Shown here: piece by piece, positions 1 to 8,800 of the stretch
How positions within the stretch are numbered: the first letter of the stretch is position 1
Layout of the letters: each line of letters starts with the position of its first letter
Assembly: GCF_000427885.1 (NCBI RefSeq)
Contig: NZ_ATYW01000016.1
Coordinates: 62,135 to 126,134, forward strand
Length of the DNA stretch: 64,000 bases
Direction: 5' to 3'
DNA from: Glycomyces tenuis DSM 44171
GTDB taxonomy: Bacteria > Actinomycetota > Actinomycetes > Mycobacteriales > Micromonosporaceae
Notes under the pieces: generated by a model
Database searches by the model: none
The model's input: only the letters and a program-made list of their open reading frames with translations
What the model was told of the DNA's origin: nothing
Program-made: the position numbers and the translations under genes

Positions 1-317
1 AGCGCCGCTCTGGCGTCGTTCTCGATGACGGCGGGCAGTCCGAACGAGGCCCGCGCCCAGGCGACGAGGTCGAGTCCGCCGAGGCGGGGCTGCTTGTCGT
101 GCGCCTTCACCAGGCGGCCCGCGGCGCGGTCCACGACGCCGGGGACCGCGATGCCCGCCGAGTCCGGCGCGGCGGCCGCGGTCAGCTCGACGGCCGCGGC
201 CACCGTCCGCTCGAGGTCGTCCTCGCCGGTCGGGACGGTGGCGGTGCGGACGGGCGCGCCGCGGTCGAGGACGCCGAGCTTGATCTCGGATCCTCCGAAG
301 TCGATGCAGAGCTCCAT
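1..317 (-). CDS. ROK-family sugar kinase, N-terminal part (3' end outside window)
   Basis: The minus strand from 317 opens with MELCIDFGGSEIKLGVL, the N-terminal phosphate-binding fold of ROK (repressor/ORF/kinase) proteins, followed by a GIAVPGVVD stretch and, near the window edge, an IENDARAAL motif that in ROK glucokinases precedes the catalytic region. No winged-helix domain precedes the kinase fold, so this is a kinase-type rather than repressor-type ROK member. The ATG at 317 is chosen because GGAGGAGG lies just upstream. The substrate cannot be told. It follows a LacI regulator on the same strand with a strong palindrome between them, which suggests a regulated sugar locus. About 105 codons are present. 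Confidence 0.85.
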   Translation of the reverse strand, partial: MELCIDFGGSEIKLGVLDRGAPVRTATVPTGEDDLERTVAAAVELTAAAAPDSAGIAVPGVVDRAAGRLVKAHDKQPRLGGLDLVAWARASFGLPAVIENDARAA

Positions 318-378
318 CGCGTCCGCCTCCTCCTCCGTGGCTGTGGGCACCGCCGTGGTCCGGCTCGGTGATCGTGCG

Positions 379-396
379 GTTGGTAACGTTACCAAC
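379..396. promoter_or_regulatory. 18-bp perfect palindrome, probable LacI-family operator
   Basis: GTTGGTAACGTTACCAAC is its own reverse complement over all 18 bases and has the central CG typical of LacI/GalR-family operators. It lies between the lacI-type gene (stop at 440) and the ROK kinase start (317), 62 bases before the kinase ATG. The likely reading is that the adjacent LacI-type protein binds here and controls the kinase; binding is inferred, the palindrome is seen. Confidence 0.7.
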
Positions 397-439
397 TTAG
401 CGCGGTCTTCTGCAACCACCCCCGCCTGTCGGCGCGTCG

Positions 440-1459
440 TCAGGGATATTCGATGGTGACGGGCAGTTCGACCGTCCTGGCCGCCTCGGCGGTCTCGCCG
501 TCGAGCCGCGAGAACAGGAGGGTCGCCGCCTCGCGGCCGAGCAGCCGCGCGTCGTGGTCGATGACGGTGACCGGGACCGGCATGAGCTCGGAGAGCTCGA
601 AGTCGTCGAAGCTCACGACGGCCGGGCGGGGCCCGGGCAGGCCGTCGCGCATCCGCCGCCCGATCTCGCGCATCGCGCCGATCGAGTTGCGGTTGTTCGC
701 GCTGAAGATCGCCGTCGGGGGCTCCGCGAGGTCGAGCATGGCCCGCGCGGCCCGGGTCGCCGCGGTCACGTCCTGCTGGTCCCGGGCGACGATCGCCGGG
801 TCGATCGGCGCCCCGTGTTCGAGCATCGCCCGCTCGTAGCCCCGGTACCGGCGCTCCCCGGTGAACACCGAGCTGCGGTTCCCGAGGAAGCCGATGCGGG
901 TGTGCCCGGCGTCGAGCAGGGCGACGGTGCCGCGGTAGGCGCCGCCGACGTCGTCGAGCAGCACCGTGTCGACCTCCAGGCCGGGCACGCGCCGCGAGGC
1001 GAGCACGAGCGGGACCTCGCCGAGGCGCTCGGGCCGCAGGTGCTCCGCGTCGCCGCCGCTGGTCGGCACGAGGATGAGCCCGTCGACCTGCCGCCCGATG
1101 AAGTCGCTGACGAGCTGGCGCTCGCGCGCGTCGTCCTCGCCGGTGTTGCCGAGGATGATGCGCCGGCCGTGCTCGGCGGCGACCTCCTCGACTCCGAGCG
1201 CGAAGTTGCCGTAGTAGGGGTTGGCGAGGTTCGTGATCGCGACGCCGATGAGGCCGCTGGGCTGCCCGGGGCGCAGGCTCCGCGCGTTCTCGTTGCGGTA
1301 GTAGCCGAGCTCGCGGACGGCCGCCATCACGCGCTCCTGGACGTCCGGCCGCACGTTCCGGCCGCCGGCGAGCGTGCGGGAGACGGTCATGGGACTCACC
1401 CCGGCGCGCGTCGCGACCTCTTTGATCGTCGGCTGGCGCGCCCCTCGGGATATCGACAT
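440..1459 (-). CDS. LacI-family transcriptional regulator
   Basis: A 339-residue protein of usual LacI-family length. Residues 10-57 form the DNA-binding domain (TIKEVATRAGVSPMTVSRTL, then the hinge ending in ARSLR), followed by a periplasmic-binding-protein-like effector domain (IGVAITNLANPYYGNFALG, then VDGLILVPTSG, then IFSANNRNSIGAM). ATG at 1459 has GGAGGAGGG upstream and a possible -10 (TAGGAT, minus strand, 1487-1492). It precedes the ROK kinase on the same strand, and the 18-bp palindrome at 379-396 sits in the gap, so it probably represses a sugar-uptake or sugar-phosphorylation unit that runs off the window. Confidence 0.93.
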   Translation of the reverse strand: MSISRGARQPTIKEVATRAGVSPMTVSRTLAGGRNVRPDVQERVMAAVRELGYYRNENARSLRPGQPSGLIGVAITNLANPYYGNFALGVEEVAAEHGRRIILGNTGEDDARERQLVSDFIGRQVDGLILVPTSGGDAEHLRPERLGEVPLVLASRRVPGLEVDTVLLDDVGGAYRGTVALLDAGHTRIGFLGNRSSVFTGERRYRGYERAMLEHGAPIDPAIVARDQQDVTAATRAARAMLDLAEPPTAIFSANNRNSIGAMREIGRRMRDGLPGPRPAVVSFDDFELSELMPVPVTVIDHDARLLGREAATLLFSRLDGETAEAARTVELPVTIEYP

Positions 1460-1493
1460 GCCAGCCCTCCTCCGCCTGGTTCGCCAATCCTAT

Positions 1494-1527
1494 GCGTACG
1501 TTAGCGCGCCCGAGTGGGAGCGTACGC
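1494..1527. promoter_or_regulatory. Spaced inverted repeat in the divergent regulator gap
   Basis: GCGTACG (1494-1500) and CGTACGC (1521-1527) form a perfect 7-bp inverted repeat with a 20-base spacer, just upstream of the minus-strand LacI gene and overlapping its likely promoter. It could be an operator for either LacI-type protein. A -10-like TATCCT (1648-1653) for the plus-strand regulator lies further right. Binding is inferred only. Confidence 0.35.
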
Positions 1528-1693
1528 GGCATGTGCGACGGCCCGGCACGCCTCCTCCGGCCGCGCCGTGCCCCGAAACGGTTCGGCGCCACCGCGAGCA
1601 GGGCGGACCGGCCCTGCTCGCGGCCCCGCTCCGGTCCCCCGCGGCTGTATCCTCGGAACCGAATCGCACGGTCGTCTTGAGGGGAGCCTGTCG

Positions 1694-2731
1694 ATGGCGG
1701 GCAGTGAGTCTTCGGGGCGCCGCACACTCCCGAAACCGAAACCGTCGATGGGCGACGTGGCCGCCCTCGCCGGGGTCTCCTCGCAGACGGTCTCGCGGGT
1801 GTCGATGGGGGCGACCAACGTGCGGCCGGCCACCCGCGACCGCGTGCTCGCCGCGATGTCCGAACTCGGCTACTCGCCGAACTCCGCGGCGCGGGCGCTG
1901 CGCTACGGCGCCTTCCGCACGATCGGGATCATCGCCCACCAGCTCAGCCGCACCGGCGAGTCGCGGACGGTCGAGGCCGTCGTCGAGGCGGCCCAGCGTG
2001 AGGGCCACACGGTCACGGTGGTCGATGTGGAGAGTCCGGTGTCGACGGAGGTCTCGGAGGCCGCCGCCCGGCTCTCCCAGCAGTCGATCGACGGCCTGGT
2101 CATCATCCGCGCCGAGACGGTGACACCGGACATGCTCACCGTGCCGCGGGGCCTGCCGGTCGTCGTCTCCGACTCGCGCTTCGTGGGCCGCCATCCCGCG
2201 GTCGGCGCCGACCAGATCGACGGATCGAGGCGGGCCACCGAGCACCTGCTCGCCCTCGGGCACCGGACGGTGCACCATGTCGCCGGGCCCGCGGACTCGG
2301 GCCCCACGCGGCTGCGCATCGAGGGCTGGCGCGGGGCGCTCGAGGACGCGGGCCGCGAAGCGCCGGAGATCGTCCGCGGCGAGTGGACGGCCGCCTCGGG
2401 ATACGAGGCGGGGCGGCGCATCGCGCGCGAGCCCGGCGCGACGGCCGTGTTCTGCGCCAACGACGAGATGGCCGCCGGTGTGCTGCACGCGCTCCACGAG
2501 GCGGGCCGCCGCGTCCCCGGCGAGGTCTCGGTCGTGGGCTTCGACGGCATCGCCCTCGGGGCGCACCTGTGGCCGCCCCTGACGACGGTGCGCCAGGACT
2601 TCGCGGAGATCGGGACGCGCCTGGTCGACCTGCTGATGCGCCAGGTGCGCGGCGGCGAACCGCTCGAGGACGTGCACGAGCTCGTCCCGGTCGAGCTCAT
2701 CGTGCGCCAGAGCACCGCGCCGCCGCCGTAG
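1694..2731 (+). CDS. LacI-family transcriptional regulator
   Basis: A 345-residue LacI-family regulator divergent from the one at 440-1459. The helix-turn-helix reads MGDVAALAGVSSQTVSRV and is followed by the usual hinge (NSAARALRYG) and an effector domain with VFCANDEMAAGVL and SVVGFDGI motifs. An in-frame start exists about 60 codons upstream, but the ATG at 1694 is preferred: it has GAGGGGAG at good spacing and gives the family's normal N-terminus. No transport or catabolic gene lies beside it, so the effector and target are unknown. It ends at a strong hairpin shared with the convergent MFS gene. Confidence 0.9.
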   Translation: MAGSESSGRRTLPKPKPSMGDVAALAGVSSQTVSRVSMGATNVRPATRDRVLAAMSELGYSPNSAARALRYGAFRTIGIIAHQLSRTGESRTVEAVVEAAQREGHTVTVVDVESPVSTEVSEAAARLSQQSIDGLVIIRAETVTPDMLTVPRGLPVVVSDSRFVGRHPAVGADQIDGSRRATEHLLALGHRTVHHVAGPADSGPTRLRIEGWRGALEDAGREAPEIVRGEWTAASGYEAGRRIAREPGATAVFCANDEMAAGVLHALHEAGRRVPGEVSVVGFDGIALGAHLWPPLTTVRQDFAEIGTRLVDLLMRQVRGGEPLEDVHELVPVELIVRQSTAPPP

Positions 2732-2735
2732 CGGC

Positions 2736-2767
2736 CCTCGGCTTCGCGGACTCCCGCGAAGCCGAGG
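2736..2767. terminator. Bidirectional terminator hairpin
   Basis: A perfect 14-bp stem (CCTCGGCTTCGCGG and its complement) with an ACTC loop lies between two convergent genes, five bases after the LacI stop and seven before the MFS stop. No T-run follows, as is usual for actinobacterial terminator hairpins. Confidence 0.75.
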
Positions 2768-2773
2768 GGTCCG

Positions 2774-4276
2774 TCAGTGGGCCGGCGCGGCCTCGACAGC
2801 GGCCTCGACTGTGGGCTCGGGCGGGCGCCTGACGAGGAAGGACGCCGCGACGGCGACCAGGGCCAGCATCCCGCCCACCAGGAACGCGCCGTGGATGCCG
2901 CCGGACTGGGCGGCGGCCGGCGCCATGCCCGCCTCGAGGTTGGCGGTGGTCCCGGTGGTCATGAGCGTGATGAACAGCGCGGTGCCCGCGGCGCCCGCCA
3001 GCTGCTGGAGCGTGTTGACGATCGCGCTGCCGTGCGGGTACAGCTCGGGCTTCAGTGAGCCGAGCGCGGAGGTCATCAGCGGGGTCATCATGAAGCCGAG
3101 CCCGATGCTGAGCATCAGGTTGACGCCGAGCACGAAGCCCGCGGAGCTGGACTCGTCGAGCAGGTTCAGCAGCCCGAGCGCGCTCGCCACGACGATCGAG
3201 CCGGGGATGACCAGCGGCCGGGGGCCGAAGCGGTCGAACAGCCGCCCGATGACCGGCGCGATCAGGCCCATGGCCAGGCCGCCGGGCAGCAGCACCAGGC
3301 CGGTCTCCAGCGTGGTCAGGCCGAGGACGTTCTGGAGGTAGATCGGCAGGAGGATGAGCGTGCCGAACAGGGCGCCCATGGAGATGAGCATCATGACGAC
3401 GCCGACGACGAAGGCGCGGTTGCGGAAGGGCCGCAGGTCCATCAGGGCCGCGTCGGAGCGCTGGAGCGTCAGCTGGCGGCGCACGAACAGGACCAGCGCG
3501 GCGGCCCCGATCACGATCGGCACCGCCGGGGGCAGCGGCGTCCCGCCGGGCTCGGCGGCGGCCTCGCCGATGCTGCTGAGCCCGTAGATCAGGCCGCCGA
3601 ACGTCAGCGCCGAGAGCCCGACCGAGCGCACGTCGAACTTGACCGACTTGGGCTCGGTGATGTTCTTGACCAGCGCGGCGCCGAACGCCAGGGCCAGGAG
3701 GGCGATCGGCAGGACGGACAGGAACATCCACCGCCACTCCAGGACCGACAGGATGAAGCCGGAGAACGTCGGCCCCACGGCCGGTGCGACGGAGATGACG
3801 ATGGTGATCAGCCCCATCGTGCGCCCGCGCCGGTCGGCCGGGACGAAGGTCAGCACGGTGGTGATCAGCAGCGGGAGCATCACGGCGGTGCCGCTGGCCT
3901 GGATCACGCGCGCGGTCACGAGGACGCCGAAGGCCGGCGCGACCGCGGCGAGGAGGGTGCCGGCGGTGAACAGCGACATCGCGGTGATGAAGACCGCCCT
4001 GGTCGTGAAGCGCTGGAGGATCAGCCCGGTCGTCGGGATGACCACGGCCATGGTGAGCATGAAGGCGGTGGTGAGCCACTGCGCCGTGGCGGCGCTGATC
4101 GTGAGCTCCTCCATGAGCCTGGGAATCGCCACGCCCATGACGGTCTCGTTCAGGATCATGACGAACGAGGCGGCGAGCAGCAGTCCGATGACGAGTTTGA
4201 TCTGGCGTGGAATCCCCGACCCCGACTCCTCGGCGGACGGCGTCGCGGCGTCGTCCTCGCGTTGGTCAACGCTCAT
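2774..4276 (-). CDS. DHA2-type MFS multidrug efflux transporter
   Basis: A 500-residue, very hydrophobic protein with about 14 membrane segments, matching the DHA2 (EmrB/QacA) family length. The first segment follows an acidic N-terminal tail; MNETVMGVAIPRLM-like and WRWMFLSVLPIALL motifs are typical of the family. ATG at 4276 is chosen because AAGGAAAGG precedes it; an in-frame upstream start would add about 50 unlikely residues across the intergenic region. It is divergent from a TetR regulator, the classic repressor-pump pair, so it probably exports a toxic hydrophobic compound by proton antiport. The substrate is unknown. Confidence 0.9.
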   Translation of the reverse strand: MSVDQREDDAATPSAEESGSGIPRQIKLVIGLLLAASFVMILNETVMGVAIPRLMEELTISAATAQWLTTAFMLTMAVVIPTTGLILQRFTTRAVFITAMSLFTAGTLLAAVAPAFGVLVTARVIQASGTAVMLPLLITTVLTFVPADRRGRTMGLITIVISVAPAVGPTFSGFILSVLEWRWMFLSVLPIALLALAFGAALVKNITEPKSVKFDVRSVGLSALTFGGLIYGLSSIGEAAAEPGGTPLPPAVPIVIGAAALVLFVRRQLTLQRSDAALMDLRPFRNRAFVVGVVMMLISMGALFGTLILLPIYLQNVLGLTTLETGLVLLPGGLAMGLIAPVIGRLFDRFGPRPLVIPGSIVVASALGLLNLLDESSSAGFVLGVNLMLSIGLGFMMTPLMTSALGSLKPELYPHGSAIVNTLQQLAGAAGTALFITLMTTGTTANLEAGMAPAAAQSGGIHGAFLVGGMLALVAVAASFLVRRPPEPTVEAAVEAAPAH

Positions 4277-4399
4277 GGAGAACCTTTCCTTACGTTCGGA
4301 GGGCAGGCCGAGGCCGGATTCACCGCCGCACGGGCCTTGGGGAGGAAGCGGATACGCGACACCGCGCACCGCGATGCAGTCTACGTCCGGTCCGTCAGC

Positions 4400-4427
4400 G
4401 ACTGCCAGTCTTTTGACTCGGTACAAT
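4400..4427 (+). promoter_or_regulatory. Promoter and inverted repeats between MFS pump and tetR
   Basis: GACTGCCAGTC (4400-4410) has GACTG/CAGTC arms and AGTCTTTTGACT (4407-4418) has AGTC/GACT arms, so three AGTC-type arms are evenly placed. The -10 hexamer TACAAT (4422-4427) ends only 4-7 bases before the two possible tetR starts, suggesting a leaderless transcript. A TetR dimer on the repeats would cover the promoter; this is inference. Confidence 0.5.
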
Positions 4428-4431
4428 TCCG

Positions 4432-5067
4432 ATGATGACTACCGGTGGGGGCCTGCGCGAGGCGTCGCGCCGAGCCGTGCGCTCCTGCATCGCCGAGACC
4501 GCGGAAGCGCTGTTCATCGCCCGGGGATTCGAGGAGACCACGGTCGACGAGATCGCCGCCGCGGTGGGCATGTCCCAGCGTAGTTTCTTCCGCTATTTCG
4601 CCTCAAAAGACGATGTGATTCTCGACAACCTCAGCCGTTTCGGCGCGGACCTCGCCGCCGCCGTCGGCGCGCGCCCGGCCGAGGAGCCGGAGTGGGACTC
4701 GCTCCACCGGGCCTTCGGCCTCGTCGTCGAGCGGTTCGCCGACCGCGAGCGCCGCGAGCACGAAGCGGCGGTGCAGCGGATCATCGAGGGCAGCCCGCGG
4801 CTGCTGGCCGCCTACCTGCAACGGCTCGACCGCATCCAGCAGCACCTCACCGAGGAGCTCATGGGGCGCGCCGCCGCGGGCCCGGGCCCGGCGCCCGACC
4901 GGATGGTCATGCGCGCCATGGTCGGCTCGGCCTTCGCGTGCCTCCACGCGGCCGTCTCGCACATCGCCGCCGACGGCGACCCCGAGCGGTTCGAGCAGCA
5001 CCTGGAGCGGGCCATGGCCGCCCTGCGCCCGGCCGGGATCGGGCTCGCCTCCTCGGAGCCTTCGTGA
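4432..5067 (+). CDS. TetR-family transcriptional regulator
   Basis: A 211-residue TetR-type repressor. Residues about 10-57 hold the helix-turn-helix: FIARGFEETTVDEIAAAVG then MSQRSFFRYFASKDDVIL, a close match to the family pattern. The C-terminal ligand-binding part is helical and ends in a short, less conserved tail. Two adjacent ATGs (4432, 4435) are possible; TACAAT at 4422-4427 suggests translation starts at or next to the first transcribed base. Divergent to the MFS pump, which it most likely represses until the drug binds. Confidence 0.9.
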   Translation: MMTTGGGLREASRRAVRSCIAETAEALFIARGFEETTVDEIAAAVGMSQRSFFRYFASKDDVILDNLSRFGADLAAAVGARPAEEPEWDSLHRAFGLVVERFADRERREHEAAVQRIIEGSPRLLAAYLQRLDRIQQHLTEELMGRAAAGPGPAPDRMVMRAMVGSAFACLHAAVSHIAADGDPERFEQHLERAMAALRPAGIGLASSEPS

Positions 5068-5146
5068 CCCCGCGCCGCCGCGGCGGCGTTTTGCGTACGG
5101 CGCCACCGGGTATCCCCTCGACGTCAAACATGACGAAGGGAACATC

Positions 5147-5563
5147 ATGGCTGATGAGACAGCGACGCTCGTGCGGCTCGGCGACACCGACCTGACGCTC
5201 GCGAACGAGGTCGACGACGTCCGCGGCCACACCGTGGTCGATCGGAACGGCGAGGAGACCGGCAAGGTCGACGGCCTGGTCATCGATCAGCGGGAGCGCA
5301 AGGTCCGCTTCCTGGAAGTGGGCTCCGGCGGCTTCCTGGGCATCGGGAAGCAGCAGGTGCTCGTCCCGGTCGACGCCGTCACCGGTATCGACGAGGACCG
5401 CGTGTACATCAACAGGGACCGCGAGCATGTGGCCTCCGGTCCCGTCTACAACCCCGAACTGGCACCCGAACCCGAGCGTCCGTACGAGGACGTCTACGGG
5501 TACTACGGGTTCACGCCCTACTGGGGCTCGGGCTACATCTACCCGGGCTACCCGTTCAGGTGA
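5147..5563 (+). CDS. PRC-barrel domain protein
   Basis: A 138-residue protein. Residues about 22-90 fit a PRC-barrel beta domain (VRGHTVVDRNGEETGKVDGL, then VRFLEVGSGGFLGIGKQQVLVPVDAV). The last 35 residues are rich in Tyr, Gly and Pro and are probably disordered. PRC-barrels occur in RimM, photosynthetic reaction centre H subunits and many small actinobacterial stress-associated proteins; nothing here points to a partner. ATG at 5147 has GAAGGG upstream. It is a single-gene unit followed by a strong terminator. Confidence 0.8.
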   Translation: MADETATLVRLGDTDLTLANEVDDVRGHTVVDRNGEETGKVDGLVIDQRERKVRFLEVGSGGFLGIGKQQVLVPVDAVTGIDEDRVYINRDREHVASGPVYNPELAPEPERPYEDVYGYYGFTPYWGSGYIYPGYPFR

Positions 5564-5564
5564 C

Positions 5565-5617
5565 GGGCGGCAGAGCACTCGGGCGCGCACGGTTCCGTGC
5601 GCGCCCGAGTGCCGCCC
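5565..5617. terminator. Terminator hairpin after the PRC-barrel gene
   Basis: The core is a perfect 16-bp stem (5575-5590 with 5597-5612) and GGTTCC loop; an outer GGGCG/CGCCC pair extends it across a small bulge. It starts two bases after the stop codon. No T-run follows. Confidence 0.8.
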
Positions 5618-5650
5618 GGGCCGCGGACCCCGCCGTGGGCCGCCGGGCCC

Positions 5651-5725
5651 TATACTGAGCGCCGTGACATTCGACGAGACGAGCCCCTGTCGCCGATGAA
5701 TCCGGCCCACGTGCGCAGTGCGCAC
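5651..5725 (+). promoter_or_regulatory. Possible promoter and palindrome before the helical-repeat gene
   Basis: A good -10 hexamer, TATACT (5651-5656), precedes the 1,090-residue gene by about 170 bases; no clear -35 is seen. Downstream, GTGCGCAGTGCGCAC (5711-5725) is a perfect inverted repeat of seven bases around one central base and could be an operator or a leader hairpin. Confidence 0.35.
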
Positions 5726-5826
5726 GCTCCGGACGCCATATCCCTCCGTCGTCTCCCCCGGCCTCTGCCTACGGCATTCCAAGACGCGGGGGTCCGCCAT
5801 TGACTGCACGAGAATCGGGAGCGCCG

Positions 5827-8800
5827 TTGAGCTCTCAAAAACTGTCCACCATGGACCTACTGGCTCGCGTCGAGACCATGCCGGTCGGCGCGCGCACGCG
5901 ATTCCTCTCCGCATACGCGCGCGAGCACGCCTCCGAAGAGGGCTTCGCCGCACTGCTCGCCGATCTGGCCGGGCACAGCGCCTTCGCCGCCGAGCTGTCC
6001 CTGTTCGCGGCGCGCGTGTCGCAGCACCGCGGCCACGTCGCCTCGCTGCTCGGGCACGAGGATCCCGACGTCGCCTCCGCCGCGGTCAAGACCGCCGCCG
6101 CGCTCGGCGGGCTCGACGACGCGATCGAGGCGGCCGTCCTGGACGGCGCCCGGCACGTCCGGCGCGCCGCCTACAAGGCGCTGCGCGTCCGGGGGCGCGA
6201 GTCCCTCGCCGACCGGCTGCTCCCCCAGGTTCGGGAGCGGTTCGGCGACCGCGAGGCCGCGCGGCTGCTGACCGCCTGCGGTGATGCGACCGTCGCCGAG
6301 GCGCTGCCGGAGCTGGCCTACGCCGTCACGGCCTGGGCGACGCTCGCGCGCCGCCACCCGCGCGTCTTCGCCGAGTACGCCGAGCACGGCCTCGACGAAC
6401 TGCCGCCCTCCCATCGGGCGCAGTGGTGGGCCCACCACCACCGGGGGATCGCCTCGGCCGTCGAGTCCGAGCCCGCGGCCTGGCTGTCGCTGTTCGAGCG
6501 CTTCTGGTGCGCGACGCTGACCCCCGTGGTCTCCCCTCTGCTGCCGCGCCTGATCAGCGCCGACCCCGACGCCGCGTGGCGGTTCGCCCTCGCACCGGAG
6601 CGCGAGTCCCTGACCAGAACCGTCGGTCACCACCGGGGCGTGCTGCGGCGCCTGGCCGACCGCGACACCGCGACCATCGCGGCCTTCCTCCGCGCCTCCC
6701 CCGCCGTCATGCTGGCCCAGAACCTGCTGATGCCGAGGCTGGCGCCGTCGCGCCGCAAGGCGGTGCTGGACGCCTGCGCGGAGAACCGGCGGGGAAGGGC
6801 CGCGCGCGGGCAGGTCTGGCACCTGCCGAAACCCCTGCGGCACAAGACGGTCCGCAAGCGTCTCTCGTGGCGCGCGATCGCCGACGACCGGGCGCTCCGG
6901 GAGGACCTGCGCTCGTATCTGCCGTTCGCCGAGGTCCGCGACGAGCTGGTCGCGGCCGCTGAGCGGTCGTCGGCAAGCGAACGGGCCACCGCGTACGAGC
7001 ACCTGATCCGCTGCGCCGGCCTGGACGGTCCCGAAGCGGTCGCATCGATGCTCAGAGCGCTGGACCGGCTGGCCCGCGACCAGGACCCCGTCCATGTCGC
7101 CGCTCTCGCCGCCCTGGCGAAGGTGCCCGCCCACCACTGGCGGGAGGCGCACCTGGCGGCGCTGGGCGACCTGACCGGCGCCGTGCTCGGCTCGCCTTGG
7201 CGCTCACGGACGACGAACCAAGCGATGCTCCGCCTCGCCTCCCGCCTGCTCCTGGTCGGCATGGACCACGGGCGTCCGGCCTTCGCCGGGTTCGGATACG
7301 AGTGGCTCGAGCGCGTCGCCGCCGAGAGCGGCAGTCGAGATGTGGCCGACGCGCTCCGCGCGCTGCCGCGCCCGACCGCGATGGAGCTGTGCCGGCGCCT
7401 GGCGCCGATCATGTCGGGCCAGGCCGAGGTCGGGCGCTTCAAACTGGCGCTGGTGTTCGCCGAAGCACTGGGGCGCCGCGCGGGCGGACTGCCGGAGCTG
7501 TGCGCGCTGCTGCGCGAGGCCGCCGGATCGGCCGACACCGACACGGCCAAGCGGGCCGCGTCCGCCCTGGCCGCCGCCGATCGGGAGGCCGCCGCCGAGC
7601 TGATCGAGGCCGATCCGGCGATGGCGGCCGTCCCGGCCGTCTTCGGCCGCCTGGTCCGCGATCGGGTGGACGTGCTCGCCGCCTGGCTCGCCGCGCCGGG
7701 CGACGGCGTCTCGGCGCTGCTGCGGCCCATCGGCCGATCGTTCACCCGGCGCTGGCCTCCGGCCGTGCGCGAGGCGTATGTGGACTCGCTCGCGTCGCTG
7801 GCGCGGGACGGGCGCCGCAGCTCCCGCGAGCGGGCCATGGCGGTCCGGGCCATGTCCCGTGTCGCCGGGCTCGAGGTCGGCGAGCTGGAGGGCTTCCTCG
7901 GCGGTGGCGACCCGGCGTCGTCCACATCGGCGCTCGCCGCCCTCGACGCGGCCCGGCCGTTCGAGCGGGCCTGGGAGCTGCTGGCGGAACACGCGGCGGG
8001 CCCGGACGCCTTCGTCGCCGGGGTCGGCCTGGCGCGGCTCTCTCGGCGCATGCGGCCCGAGTTCCTGGCCGAGCGGCTCGCCCCGATGCTCGAGTCCGAG
8101 CAGCTCGCCGCCCGCAAGCAGGGCGTGCGGCTCATGCTGGAGCACCGCGTGCCGGGCGCCGACGAGACCGTCCGGCGCATGTGGGACGACGAGACGCTGC
8201 CCGACGGCGTCCGCGAGGCGATCACGGCAGGGCTCGTGCACCGCTTCGACCGGCCGTGGGCCGGGCGGATCGTGAAGGGCTCGCTCGAGTTCGGCGCCGA
8301 CGTCGCCACTCCGGCGCTGGCGCCGGCGCCGTTCGCGGTCGCGCCGCGCCACCGCGAGGAGTACGCGGACCTGATCGCCGACGCCGTCGAGTCCGGCGAC
8401 GAGCGGCTGCTGGAGGCGACCATGAACGGCGTCGGCCGCTGGGCGCCCTACTCCGCGCGCGTCAAGGAGGCGCTCATCGCTCTGGCGTCGAACCTGGACG
8501 CCACCGCCAACTGGGGCGGGGGGATGTTCGCGCTGCGCAATCTGGCCGTCGACTCCGGCGACTGGGAGCCGCTGATGGAGGCGGTCAGGCGGCTCCGATC
8601 CGATGAGCGGGTGGAGCCCAATGCCACGGCCGAGCGCGACCTGCCGGTGCGGCAGCGGCTGGAGCGGCTGATCGGGCTCTTGATCCCCCGCTACCGCCAT
8701 ACCGCCCTGGACTTCGTGCCCGACGCCCTGATCGATCTCCTGCCGGTGGATCTGGGGACGCGGCTGCTGTTCGTCACGGTCCCTTGGGACGCCGACGGCG

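Noticed and set aside
5800-5826. TTG at 5800 as start of the helical-repeat gene
   Set aside because: It lacks a suitably spaced RBS; the TTG at 5827 has GGGAG five bases upstream. It remains possible.
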